The position numbers were made by a program, and so were the translations under genes. From Antedon mediterranea (taxonomy: Eukaryota; Echinodermata; Crinoidea; Comatulida; Antedonidae), in contig NC_092678.1 of assembly GCF_964355755.1 (NCBI RefSeq), positions 11,568,922-11,632,921 of the forward strand: DNA of 64,000 bases, given 5' to 3'. The notes under the pieces are model-generated. The model was not told where the DNA came from, did not search any database, and saw nothing but the letters and a program-made list of their open reading frames with translations. Positions 48,501-63,500 of the stretch are shown here, piece after piece (within the stretch, counting starts at the first letter, position 1; each line of letters starts with the position of its first letter).

Positions 48501-51500
48501 AAAAAACGCGCATGAAATGTTTAATTCAACGTGTTCGTATGGCGTTATTTAAATTGGAAAAGGTCTAAATTGTTTTCAAAATTACTAGGAAAGGCTTGAA
48601 AAATATGATTCAAGGGAAAAAAATATGTTTTTAACGCTACGTGCGCACCGCGTGCGTAAAAAATTGCGCGCCCGTGGGAATTTTTGACATGCTCAAAATG
48701 ACAAGAAACGCATAAAAAGTTGATTAGAAATTAATTTTGCGCATTTTGAAATTTTAAATGCGCGTGCGCGCGTAACTTCTTGTGAAACATGCCATTTTTA
48801 ATCCGTAGAAAGTTTGCCCCTGATATGACTTAAATTTTGTCAAAGTGTCAATACTAAATGACTTTTAGTTTTTAATCTATGATCAATCATTGAAATTCAT
48901 AAAATTGCGCGTAAGTTACGTTGCGCAACTATGACGTCATTCAAAAATAGGAGGTGCACAACTTCACGTAAATGCCCATATGTTGTCAAAGTTATGAAAT
49001 GTTATGTTTACACATTTTAGAGAAACGCGATCCACAAAAAGGAAGGATGGAAAGAAGAACTAGACATGAAACTCGTCACTTTGACGAGTTAGTTATCCGC
49101 TCGTCAAACGCCACGTGCACGTCATACGTTGGAATGTTGCACACAGAAAAAGATTATGGTATTATGACCTGAACTGAAGAATATGATATGTTGTTAGTGC
49201 TAAATGCTGTCTATTTTTTTGTCATATTGTATATACATTTTAAAGTACACAGTATAATCTGTATACACGTAATTTAAATTTTTAGGCATGATGATGTTAT
49301 AAAAATTAAATATTTTTAACTCGTGCATAAGATAGTTGATTGACCTAGACACTATTAAAATCTCGGAGAAAAAGGAATACAGATAAGCGTGATGCGCTCC
49401 ATTTAATGTGATGAGCAATAACGAAAGAGTAAAAAATCCGATATTTTACATTCGTGTGGCCATACGATGATGTCACAATGTCCGGTTAGCCATATTGATT
49501 AATGATCCGATATCTACAACTCATCACCTTCCAGAATATGTAAGTAAAAAAAAGTTTACCTCGTAGTTTAGAATCTATGATTGTTTAAAAAAAGTCATAA
49601 TTTTGACGAATTTTTGAATTTTTTCATTAAAAACACGCACAAATTGTACAATTCGACGTGCTCGTATGACGTAATTTTAAGTCTAAATTGTTTTAAAATT
49701 TGGTAAAATTACTATAAAAGGCTGGAAAAACATAATTCACGCAAAAAAAGATGTTTTTAGCGCTACGTGCGGACCACGCGTGTAAAATTGTTCGCGCGCG
49801 TGGGAATTTTTGACATGCTCAAAATGTCATGATCAGCGTAGAAAGTTGATTAGAAATTAATTTTGCGCATTTTAAATTTTAAATGCGCGTGCGCGCGTAA
49901 CTTCGTGTAAAACATGCCATTTTAGTGCACAAAAAGTTAGCGCAAGATATAAATTAAACTTTTGCTAAGTTTCAACATAAATTGTTATTTGGTTTTCAAT
50001 CTATGTTAAATACGGGAAATTTATAAAATCACGCGTAAGTCACGTTACGCATTTCTGACGTCATTCACAATAGTAGGTGCACAACTTCACGTGAATGCCC
50101 ATATGTTGACAAAGTTATAAAATGTTATGTTTACACATATTTTACATAAGCGAGACACAAAAATAAAGGAGAAATGCGCGTGCGCGCGTAACGTCTTGTA
50201 AAATATGGCATTTTTAATCCACAAAAAGTTTGCCCTTGATATGACTTAAATTTTCAGAAAGTGTCAAAACAAAATTATGCTTGGTTTTTAGCCTATGATC
50301 AATCATAAAAAATCATAAAATCGCACGTAAGTCACGTTGCGCAACTCTGACGTCGTTCAAAAATAGGAGGTGCACAACTTCACGTAAATGCCCATATGTT
50401 GACAAAGTTATGAAATGTTATGTTTACAAGTTTTTGAGATATGTGAGGCACAAAAATGAGGGAGAAAGAAATAAGAAAAAAAAAAAAAAAAAGTAACAGG
50501 ACGATTACAAGGAGTTATCCGCTACTAAGCGGATAACTAATAATACAGAAAAAAACTGTTGATCTCATACAATAACAAGGAGTTATCCGCTTGGTATACC
50601 AAGCGGATAACTAATTAGCATCATGTATAATGCATACTCGTGGTTTGAAATCTTTGTTTACTTTCGCTTGTGATGATTTTCCAGACGAAATGTAATCAAA
50701 TTAATTTACCTGTTAATTACGTAAACTTGTTGTTTTTGGCTCGAATTTTAGACTTAAAGTGAATACCTTTAATATTACTTTGATATGGCCAATTTAAATT
50801 TAGAATATTTTTTTTTCATTTTTTGTGTTTCAAGGGACAATACATCTTTAAGGCAATTAGAGCAAATTTTAAGGCAAACATTTTTGGCCGATTTTTCCTC
50901 TATAACAGCTACGTGTTTTTGCTGACCGGGATTTCCCTTTTATAAAAAAAAAAACAAAACACGCATTTATTATAGGGTGTCAAATAGACAACAATTTTGA
51001 TCTGCATGCTGGCTACATTTCAATAAGACGGTTAATTATAAATTAACTGAAATGCATTTTACTACAGAAAAAGAAAATCAACTTTTGGAGTGTTATGACG
51101 TCAAACGTCACCTCATACTCTAGTCCGCTTACGATACGAAAGTCATGCATCAACGATGTTGACATCTGACCAATCAAATTTACTCGTGCATACCAGATGT
51201 ATGTATTGTGCCCAAATCAGTGACACTTTAGTTTGAAACGAAAGCGTTGTTAAGTAAATCTGAACACTTTGCGATACATAAGCAGAACTCCATGAATATG
51301 AACATACCCTAATTGAAGGTTAAGTACAATCAAAACATTTCATAATGCATACAATCAACATAATTTATTTATGAATACTTACTCGCCCGACCACAACTGG
51401 GAAAGCCATTTCACCCGATGCTGCTCCTATTACAACACAGCTCGTAACAAATCCTGTAAAACAATTAAAGTGTGTATATTATTAAATGATTATACAATGT

Positions 51501-54500
51501 TAATGCTGTGTTTTGTTTTTTACAATGAATAAAATTAGGTTCAAATGCAAAGACTGACTTTTATAATATTATAGTAGTGTCTGTCTTCCACAGAAAAGGT
51601 TCAGCAAATAGTATAAACACATCTAAAACAAATCAAATATATGAACATTTTGTTCTGCAGATGTTAAAATGGCTAAAAAGAGCAAGTTCATTCTCGTGTC
51701 TTTTCAATATGCATAACAAAACTATCATGACATACTCTTCTATAAATAATTAATAAAAAATCTAACAACCATCGTGAACAGTTTAGAAGATTAACCTATA
51801 AATTGATAGTGAAGACAACTTCCTGCTGCCCTCTATAATAGAACATGCACAACTTTTGTTCATTATTGATTATATTTGTTCTTTTTATGACATAACCCAA
51901 TAAATAAACAAACATTTGATTTGAATGTCTATCTTGGTAAGATAAAATATGCAACAGAAGCTATTCATTTTTTAAAAACTGTTGAACTTCTTTAATGATG
52001 TATGTTTATTAAAAACATCTTTGGTTGTATAATTGGTGACTTTGTTGAATGTTTTAAATAAAGTACTAAAAAATGTACTTTTAAATGTTCTAAATGTTTA
52101 AAAAAATAAAGAAATATGTCCATAGACTTATATATCTATCTATTATATGAACACAACAGGCAAAGAACATTAATTCCAAACCGGCCAATGATATACTGAA
52201 ATTTAATAAATATATATACTTGCCTCATGTGTTTATACTTATACTTCTTATATATCTATTTTCATATTTTCTGTGAACTCTAATTTTAACATAAGCCATT
52301 TAACTTTTTAACCAATAAAGTGCGCATGATCAGTCATTATCAAACAACCAGAAACATAATAACATCAAAACAATTTTTCCTTCAGGTCAAAGGTTAAAAA
52401 TTATCTGATTTAAATGAGATAATTATCAGTTTTTTTGGATAGGCAATTTATCGGTTAATTTTTATCAGTTAATTATCAGTTAATTTTGGCTATGGAAACA
52501 CGGCCATAGAGAGAACTTTGTAAGCTATTTTTGTGACTATTAACATGGTACATTAGACAAGAGCCAATAAGGCTTGTCAATCTGTTTTAAAAAGTAAAAT
52601 CAAAGATTTATGAGATTTCTGTAATTGATATTCGACATTCAAGCAATTTATTTTAATTTTTGAGGAAAAACTTTATTTTATACATTTAACGATTATAAAT
52701 AGTAAGTAATTAATAAAAAAATTGACAGCCAAAAACCATTCAAGATATCAAGGGACAGAACAAATACTGAACTGCTTTGTGATATTTTAGCAAAATATTT
52801 ATCAATTTAAAAATGATATCATCATGATATTATTAAGGCTTAATTATTAAACAAAGAATAAACTAGATTTGAACTCGTCACGTTGACGAGTTAGGCTATC
52901 GCCCAACGCATCGTAACACGCACATGTTATTTATTATGCTTAGTCTACAATAGGCTGCACTACAACGATTGTAAAGAACAGCTGGAATACATCAAAATCG
53001 TTTAATAAGTGTCAACAGTTGACGGTATTAGCATTGTAAACGGTTTAGTTGACGGTTATTTTTTATTTTACACCACTCACGTTTATTCAATTGTTTGAAA
53101 ATGATGACCTTTTCAAATTAAAAAAAAAAGTTTATAAGTCTAAAAAGGAATTATTTTAGTAATAAAATATTGAAAATTGGAAGAAAATTGATAACGTTTA
53201 CGTGGTATGCGCTCTATTGAATGTGACGAACTGTGTCGAAACAGACAAAATCCCTATATTTTACATTTGTGTGGCCATACGATGACGTCACAACAGCCCA
53301 GAGGTAAAAATTTTGCATGAATTCATATCTACAATATATCTGCTTACATATTAGGTTAAAAAAATTGGGGGTCACCAGACATCCCGGAGAGCTATAATCG
53401 ATTCAAAATAGGCATATTTTTACACAAATTTGCATAAAATTACCAATTTTCAAGCGCACGATTTTTAAAGTTTGACGTGCACATGTGTCATTATTTTGCA
53501 TTCATAATTCATCAAATATGAAAGAAATATATCATAAAACTATGAAAAACAATAATCAAGCGCAAAAACGGGCTTTCTAGGCTGCGTACGAGCGAAGTGC
53601 GCAATAGCGCAATTTTTTTTTTAAAATGTGAAATGCTTAAAATGTCCTGAAACGTGTAGAAAGTTGATTAGAAATTGATTTTGAGCATTTTTAACTTTCA
53701 AAGCGCGCGTACGCGCGATTTGACCAATGTTCAAAATTTTGCTGATGATACAGGAAGATGACCCTTGACATGAAGCATACGTGTGTCAAGTGGTATTTAA
53801 AAATAGCTATTGGTTTTCAAGTTATAGTCAATCTAAGAATTTCAGAAAATCGCGCGTAGTTACGCTACGCGACCATATTTTCATTAAACCAAAGTTTGTT
53901 GCACAACTACATATATACGTGCATCTGCTGGCCAAGTTACAACATAACTGCTACCGCCGTTTTTGAGATCTGCGTGACACAAAAATTGAGCAGAAAAAAT
54001 GAAATTTGTGACAATAACAATAGGCTATCGCTCTACAGAGAGCGATAGCCTAATTAGTCAACTCCCTTACAAAAATTACCCAACTAATTGTTAAAAAGCT
54101 GTATAACATACTGTAGACAATTTATTTTACCTTTACATAGGATTGAAAGTCAAAATGACAGACAGATGTTTTAACAAATTTCATAAAGAAGTTATAAGCA
54201 AAATATATACCATATTTAGTCAATTAAACATCCTCTTTGAATAAACGTCTTGCTCGGATAAATGCCCCTCCCATCCACCATAGAACATCATTTTGAATAA
54301 ACGCCCCACCCCCTTCAAATAAACGCACCAGGGCCAAGCCACATATACACAATATTGTATCACATATTTTTATTTTTCATTGATTGACAATGGAATCTAC
54401 AATTTACCAAGCATTCTGTTTTTACTGTATCACTTCTCGATATTAATTATATCGTACTATATAGTATTCTGTATTTTTTCATATCTATGGATTATTTATT

Positions 54501-57500
54501 TGATTATTTATTTGATTATACATGTTACCATATTACACCCAAAAAAATCAACGCCTTCCTCGAATAAACGCCACCCCCACCCACCAGAAACATCCTGAAC
54601 ACTTCAAATAAACGCCAACCCCACCCACCACAAACATCCTGAACACCTCAAATAAACGCCACCCCCACCCACCACAAACATCCTGAACACCTCAAATAAA
54701 CGCCACCCCCACCCACCACAAACATCCTGAACACCTCAAATAAACGCCACCCCCACCCACCACAAACATCCTGAACACCTCAAATAAATGTCACCCCCAC
54801 CCACCAGAAACATCCTGAACACCTCAAATAAACGCCACCCCCACCCACCAGAAACATCCTGAACACCTCAAATAAACGCCACCCCCACCCACCAGAAACA
54901 TCATGAACACCTCAAATAAACGCCACCCCCACCCACCACAAACATCCTGAACACCTCAAATAAACGCCACCCCCCACCCACCAGAAACATCCTGAACACC
55001 TCAAATAAACGCCACCCCCACCCACCAGAAACATCCTGAACACCTCAAATAAACGCCACCCCCACCCACCACAAACATCCTGAACACCTCAAATAAACGC
55101 CACCCCCACCCACCAGAAACATCCTGAACACCTCAAATAAACGCCACCCCCACCCACCACAAACATCCTGAACACCTCAAATAAACGCCACCCCCGCCCA
55201 CCACAAACATCCTGAACACCTCAAATAAACGCCACCCCCACCCACCACAAACATCCTGAACACCTCAAATAAAAACGGTATATATTTGATTAACAATAAC
55301 ACTAAAGATAATAATAATAATAATCAGGGCCAGCGGAATATTTTAAATACTGTGACTTTTAGTTATTTAAATTGAAAGAATTTATTGAAATACAGCATGC
55401 AGCAGTGGATTCAGAATGTTGGAAAACAGGTTTAGAGAAGGCAAGAGAAGGTTAAGACCAAAAAATAGCAAGATGAATGCTCCTAATCAGTATTTTAAAA
55501 ATTGCATATAGATTTCATCAAATAAAATGGAAATCTTTTTAAAAAGTCAATAATCATATTCAAAACAATATACCTTATAGATAATTAATCATCTTTTTAT
55601 ATTTCCCTATTATAAGTTATAAGTCATTTATGAGTGATATATGTTGCTAATATAAAATTGATTTATCTGTCAACATGTCATTAGAAATCATATTTGATTG
55701 TATATTTTACATAATTTTGTGCAGAAACCATACATGACTATCAATTGGTTTTTATAAAGGAAATTAATAATGCAGGTTTACTGATTAGATAGCTAATCAG
55801 TGCTGGATTGAAATGCTAAGCTTGCTCACTGAAATATAGAAACAAAACAGACAGTTGAGAGCTGAACCATACTGTTCAAATGAACTGATGGAGAATTTAA
55901 AAAATGGAAACTTTCATACTTTTTAATACAATTTGACAGCTTTCATAGGCCTAACAACATAGCAGTTATATCAGCTATGAATTTAAACAGAAAACTTGAA
56001 CTGTAGAATTATTTTTAATCTGGTTTGGTAACTATAAATTCAACATGCAATGTATCGCCCAAGGTAAGATTTAATTGACATAGTTTCTCATCATGAAACT
56101 ACAGTATGTAAGAGAAAAGTAAAATCTTATAAAATTAAGCCTTTATAGAAGTCATTATAATTATTTTCTAACACTCGGCCGGCACACTCAAATAGCCATG
56201 TTCAAAAATAGAACTATTGTTTGTGATGTACAGGTAGGTACATGATGTCTTGAACTATGTGGCTTAATATGGTGGATTTAGAGGGCATGTACTCCATTAT
56301 ATATTTCTTTTCAACAAATTAAAAATACACAAACCAAACGCCCAGGCTATGTTCGTGCCAGGGTGCAATGCTGGATTGTTTTTTTAATTATATATCATTT
56401 TTAATTCAATTTTGTCCTCAAATGTGCTAAATGATCTCCTAACTCCCACCAAATCCCCGGACTTTTTGAAATGTAGTTTAAAACCTTCCTGGTACAATTG
56501 CGATCATTTTGATACTCCATAATGTATGGTTACATGCAGAAACAGAAATTTGTATAGCGAACAAACATCGAAAGTGGGCCATTTTGACCACATTTTGACC
56601 CCTAACTTAGATTTTAGATGGCGGATGATGTTCAAATATAGTTTAGAACTTTCTCGGCACAATATATAAGGTTACATGCAGTAACAAAAATTTGTATAAT
56701 GAACAAATAAACAAACGTACAAACTCTCTCACTTATAATATAGATATTAAAATGCAAATACCCACCCTACCAACAGAGCACTATGGGAACTGAAAACAGT
56801 TAGTAGTGAAAGAATCCACTCAAGAGGACTAATATGATTTGTACATAATAATACCCAGAGGAAGTTATTAAGTCATAATCAACAGTCTCACTTTAATAGC
56901 CTGCAAGCAAATATCTGAACTACTGCGAATGATACAGAAGCAGTTATTTGTTTCCATTTGGTAATCACATTTTAATGATCACATCAAATATACTAACCTG
57001 TCATGTGGATATATTGTTCTGCTAATGCGATGACTGTGGGATATATACTACTGAGAAATAAGCCAAACATACTGGTACAAATGAATAAAGCGTGGGCATC
57101 ATGACGAAAACTAAGTTCAACGGAAACAGCAATGAAACATCCAGTCTGAAAAGATAAACAACACAAACATTGAACTGTAGTATTCTCATTCATACACTTG
57201 TACTTAAAACTGCAAAAAGAAAAGAAGCAGAACATTTTATAAACATCACCAGAGGGGATTGCATTTATCAGATGACTCTAAATATCAGGAGATTATCGGA
57301 AGGGTTGAAAGGTTTGGGTGAAAACATATATTTTCTCTTATTCATTTCAAAGTAAATTGTTTCCTGAATACAGGTGTCCCTGTAATAATATTAATCAAAA
57401 TGACTGAAATATTCCAATTTATACCTTAGGCCTACCTACCTACTTTGTTGCATTCACTTAACATCTTACCCATTTCTCTATTTGGAATTAAATTAGGTTT

Positions 57501-60500
57501 AATGATCTCTGAATTTAGATTTACTAGAGGGTGAGCTCGCTTCCCCTCTAGGAAGTGTAGACGATTGTTCTCGGAATGATAAAAATGTTCTCCTTGTACG
57601 TTTTCTGTCGGTTACCATTATTAAAAATGCTTGACATTCGTAAAACTAAACTACTCTGTTTCACAGTGTTTTAGATGATTATAAAGATACTTTACACTTA
57701 ATAATAGATACACAAAATACATTTTTTTAAATGAAATTTCATTTTGAATTTGTAATAAATTGCTTTTTCAAACAAATCTATCTATGTATAAATAATGTTT
57801 AATATTTGCCATGTGGAAAAAGCATTTTATAAGAGATATTGAAAAATGCAAGCTAACTTCTCTTTCCTGGATACACAATATGCATGGAGAGTACATACAT
57901 ACTTATTTAACACATACTATTTTAAAAAAGAACACATCTTTGGTTTTGGAAGCTGGACTTATGTTTGCTTTTGGGGAATGCATCCCATGACAATGTGTAT
58001 ATACTGTACAGATATAACTTGTAGACTTGTAAATTAAAGAGGAAACAAACGATAAGTTTTTAGAAACAAGGTACTGTGTCAGTCTGTTTTAATTGCCAAA
58101 TACCCACTATCTGAACTAGACACATTCTTTGTCTAGACAACCAAGCATGTGTTATATACATACACAGACACATCCAACAACGCGCACATGTGCAAACTAT
58201 TGATAATGCGTGTGTAACAATTTGTGTGTAACGATTTACATGTCTCTCTTATTATGTACCAGTGCCACCGCCGCCGACACACTTTTCAGCCAAAAGTGAT
58301 ACCCCGGCAGTAAGGTAGTAATTATTTTCCTTTAAAATCCTTCCCGAAGGAGTAGCTAGAAACATTATATATGATGTTCTGGAATTATTCAACCATGTCT
58401 CACTAAAAATTTTGTTAATACGATAACAGTAATTTGTGGTAAAAGATGATGGTGTATAGTAGTAAATCCACTGGCCAGACTCTTTCAAAGACGATGGTGA
58501 GAAAATTATAAAGTTCATGAATTTAGGCGCTCATAAATCAGTTTGATGCCTTATAGTTAGTAGTGTAGCAAGCTTAGCCTAGGCCTAGCCTAGGTGGCTA
58601 GTAGTAGGATAGGCTACATAACCACCAGACACCGACGATGTGTCGCGTTGTACCACACCAAGTTTTGAGTGCGATATGGCTGAGTGATTCCATCATTTCA
58701 TCAAATATGTCATACTTCTGCTACCTCAGGATCAACAGACAAGTGTCGCAAAGCGTGAACATTATTTAGTAAACGGATCATGCTAGCAGTGTAAAAGAAA
58801 TCTGTCCAGATCAGGCATCTTGAACTTGTTTAACTTTAATATTGATAACGTTCACATTCTCCTGGGCCATATAGTAAAGCTTCTGTTTCATTCTCTAGAA
58901 TATAATATGTATATAAATATGATTGTTCTAAATGATTGATGGCAGTATAAGTATTTTGCTTCAACAAGGTAGAAGATATTTACCAGGTTCAATGACAAGC
59001 TCAGATGAATTAAACTACAGGAAGAGGGAGTGAAATAATCTGTCAAAAAACAAAACATTCACAATAAAATGCTTGAAATTATGCATTTAGAATGTATATA
59101 GTATATGCAAGCTTAGAGCACTTTGCCTAATTCTTGCAGGGAAGCTTAGCATACACTAGGCAGCTTATCAACAGCACTAAATTAAACCTTGCCTCAAAAC
59201 TATATTGACCAATTTGTAAATTTTTTTTTTACTTTGGTTGACTTTATTAAAAATAATCAGTTGTATGGGTAGAATAATTCCATGAGTTGAATAAAAATAT
59301 TCTTCCCATTCAAGGAATTATTTATATTTGTATACAGTGACCAACAAATAGCAGAAGAATTAGCAATTGCCATGGGATAGGGCATCATTTGTCAGCATGT
59401 AGATATTTGTGGCCAGCATGAATGGGGGTCAGGGAGTGCAACTGACCTCCCAAAATAAATCATATAAGTAAAGAATATTACTTTATTGATATTAAATATA
59501 TTTGACATTAAGATGAAATTTGGGAACATCTTACCCGGTGAAATTCGCAACTTAGATATTTCCGTTAGTTCTTTTAAAACCAAATTGTTAAATTATCTCA
59601 ATACTTATTTCTAAAATTATTTTGATGTTGAAAATGTGTGTAGTTGGTAGCTTTCTTTAAACTTAATTGTAGAATGTAATTTTTGTTTGGTTTATTTCTG
59701 TGCACTATTCTGGGTTGCCCAACTAAGATAGGTGTTTAGCACCTGTTTGGTCTTTCCTTGCCTTTTATATTTGTTTTGTCTTCTTTGTATTGTATATGGC
59801 AGAAAATTGAATAAAAATATAAATAACACAATTTAAATGTACCACAGAATGTCTTAACCTATCAGAATAATTTTGCAGTCAGATCCAGGGGTAGCGATTG
59901 CTTTGCGCTACCATTTTTAAAACCAAAATTAGATACGTAATACGAAAAATAGACATGCCTCAGTATAGCTGGAGCCCACTTGGCCAGAGTGTCTTCCTCC
60001 TCAATTATTAGCGCACTGTTTCAGAAATCTGGAATGATTTGTCACCAACTATCGTCGACCTATTGTGAATATGACTTTAATTGCTATTTCCATGACGGAG
60101 TTGTTGCATGGCCCAAAACCGGTAATTCCAAGCCTCATTGTGTTTATGGTTCAGGCAAACCCTCATTTAACATGCCTGTAGGCAGGGGGCGTTTATGGTT
60201 CAGGCAAACCCTCATTTAACATGCCTGTAGGCAGGGGGCGTTTATGGTTCAGGCAAACCCTCATTTAACATGCCTGTATGCAAGAGGCGTTTATGGTTCA
60301 GGCAAACCCTCATTTAACATGCCTGTATGCAAGGGGCGTTTATGGTTCAGGCAAACCCTCATTTAACATGCATGTATAGGCAGGGGAGCATTTATGGTTC
60401 AGGCAAACCCTCATTTAACATGCCTGTAGGCAGGGGGGAATTTATGGTTCAGGCAAACCCTCATTTAACATGCCTGTATGCAAGGGGCGTTTATGGTTCA

Positions 60501-63500
60501 GGCAAACCCTCATTTGACATGCCTGTAGGCAGGGGGAGTTTATGGTTCAGGCAAACCCTCATTTGACATGCCTGTAGGCAGGGGGTGTTTATGGTTCAGG
60601 CAAACCCTCATTTAACATGCATGTATAGGCAGGGGGCGTTTATGGTTCAGGCAAACCCTCATTTAACATGCATGTATAGGCAGGGGGCGTTTATGGTTCA
60701 GGCAAACCCTCATTTAACATGCATGTATTAATAGGCAGGGGGCGTTTATGGTTCAGGCAAACCCTCATTTAACATGCCTGTAGGCAGGGGGCGTTTATGG
60801 TTCAGACAAACCCTCTTTTACAGCCAGCTCCTTAATAGTGAACCCTCTCTATTCAATATGAAACATCGAATAACAAATTTGTTTAATATTATTCATGTTT
60901 TATTATTATTATTTCATATGCATCCAGCAGCAAGTAACTTGCCAATTACAGGATGATTAATTAAATTTATCATGCTTATTATTATTTGTGAGTTACAACC
61001 CTGGCACTTGGTCAGAATTGGGCTTTGTTTGTCATTGGAAGACAAGCATGTTAACCACCAATCTACAGCTCCACTGTTTACATGGGAGTACAATTTCGGG
61101 CCATCTGACTACATGTCAGATCCTGGCTAGGCCCTGTTTACACTGGATCTTAACCCCCATCGTTTTTACTGGTGCTAGTTTGATGAGACACCTCTAGTAA
61201 TATATTAAATCTATGTAAATAAACTAAACATATGGACCTAAACACACGATTCATTGTGACTGTAATAATTTTTTATTACAAACATATGCCAGATATGGTA
61301 AATAAATGAAATAATATGGCATTAATAACATAATATTGCATTTAGTTTACATTTTTTTGTAAATTAAACTTTCCGACTGAGAGAACATTTCCAAAGTAAT
61401 ATTTCGTTTTAAAAGCAAATACAATTCGCATAGCCTATCAAACTGTAGCAATCAAATCAACTTGAAAAATAATTAATCAAATTGTAAGTCATTTGATGTT
61501 CACTTGAAACGTGAATATTGCTTTAACATCTGGTACGATTGCACTGATCTCAAACATCTTTAACATACAAATTTAAAACTTCTCCCACGATTGCAACACA
61601 AGTGTCTGTTATTGGGCAACGATTACTAAATGGCTAAAAGTAATGTGTGGGTGGACAATTACATCCAGTTGATTATTACCTATTCTCACTTACATCATTA
61701 AATCTTAATGTTAATTAGTACATTGACCAGCATATGATATTTCTGGGTCATACAGTAACAAATGTTGTAAGATTGACTAAAAACACCATCCTTTAACAAT
61801 TATATCTTCATGCTTTATCTGAATGTTTTGATCAAATTTTTATATATTTCGGTATATTTATTCAACATATAAATATGTTACAAAAATTGAATTGCAGTAA
61901 TAATATATACATCAAACTTAAAAAACATCAACAAAGTTAAAAAAAATGGAAATGGAATATACAAAAAAATCCTGCCTGTTTAAAAAAAAAAGATGAAAAT
62001 TCAGTGGATTTTATGGTATACAGACATAAATATCATAACTATGTGTATTTTACAATTATTTATGTCGTTTCCATTGAAAATAAAATATAGTAATTGTATT
62101 TTTGTTCACTAAAACATTATTTACGGCGCTGTTGTAAACGAACCGCTAGCCTGAATCACGTCATGTTTGCTACCTATCTGTTGTAAACGAACCGCTAGCC
62201 TGAATCATGTCATGTTTGGTACCTATCTGTTGTAAACGAACCGCTAGCCTGAATCATGTCATGTTTGCTACCTATCTGTTGTAAACGAACCGCTAGCCTG
62301 AATCACGTCATGTTTGGTACCTATCTGTTGTAAACGAACCGCTAGCCTGAATCATGTCATGTTTGCTACCTATCTGTTGTAAACGAACCGCTAGCCTGAA
62401 TCACGTCATGTTTGGTACCTATCTGTTGTAAACGAACCGCTAGCCTGAATCACGTCATGTTTGGTACCTATCTGTTGTAAACGAACCGCTAGCCTGAATC
62501 ATGTCATGTTTGGTACCTATCTGTTGTAAACGAACCGCTAGCCTGAATCATATCATGTTTGGTACCTATCTGTTGTAAACGAACCGCTAGCCTGAATCAC
62601 GTCATGTTTGGTACCTATCTGTTGTAAACGAACCGCTAGCCTGAATCATGTCATGTTTGGTACCTATCTGTTGTAAACGAACCGCTACCCTGAATCATGT
62701 CATGTTTGGTACCTATCTGTTGTAAACGAACCGCTACCCTGAATCATGTCATGTTTGGTACCTATCTGTTGTAAACGAACCGCTAGCCTGAATCATGTCA
62801 TGTTTGGTACCTATCTGTTAAAAAATATATCATCAACCGAAAGGAATTTTTATCTAGCTAATGGAAATTGGTTTTATTAAGGTTGCTAAAACTGCTGTCA
62901 AGACTGTGATAGCAAGACGCTCTCTGATTGGCCGATATATAATATGTTAATATTTGCAAATTAAGTCGTTATTCTCTAAATATTTTTTGTAAAAATAACA
63001 TAATAATTAATACTATGTAACATATAGTGATATCGTTTCAACTAATTTGCCGTTATTGAGGAGAAAATGGGCGAGTTTTGTCATAGTACCTTGTTGCGTT
63101 GATCAGCAGTAACGGGACGATTTGGCCCTGGGACGATGCGGCACACTTAAATTTATCGGCTTTGATATGCATTTATAAGCATAAAATAAGCTTTTTTCCC
63201 CAAAGACTATGGGGTAGTACTACTAGGGATAAATATGCAATAAAGCAAACATTTTGAAAACATTGTTGGTAATTGAATATAAAATTACGTTTTTTTAGTA
63301 ATATATATATATCAAGATTGTCAATATCAATAAATACGGATTGTTAAAAACTGGATAAATACCAAAAAAATAAATACGAATTTGGTCTAAAGTGAGATGT
63401 TTCGGCCCACCAAAAATGGGCCTAATTGGCCCGGGCCGAATCGTCTCAGGACCGAATCGTCCCTGAATCTTGATCAGCTGGGCTACGCTAGGCCCGGTCC

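Noticed and set aside
58252-58518. 88-codon minus-strand open frame
   Set aside because: No recognised domain; exon phases of the transporter do not need it. A decayed transposon fragment is possible.
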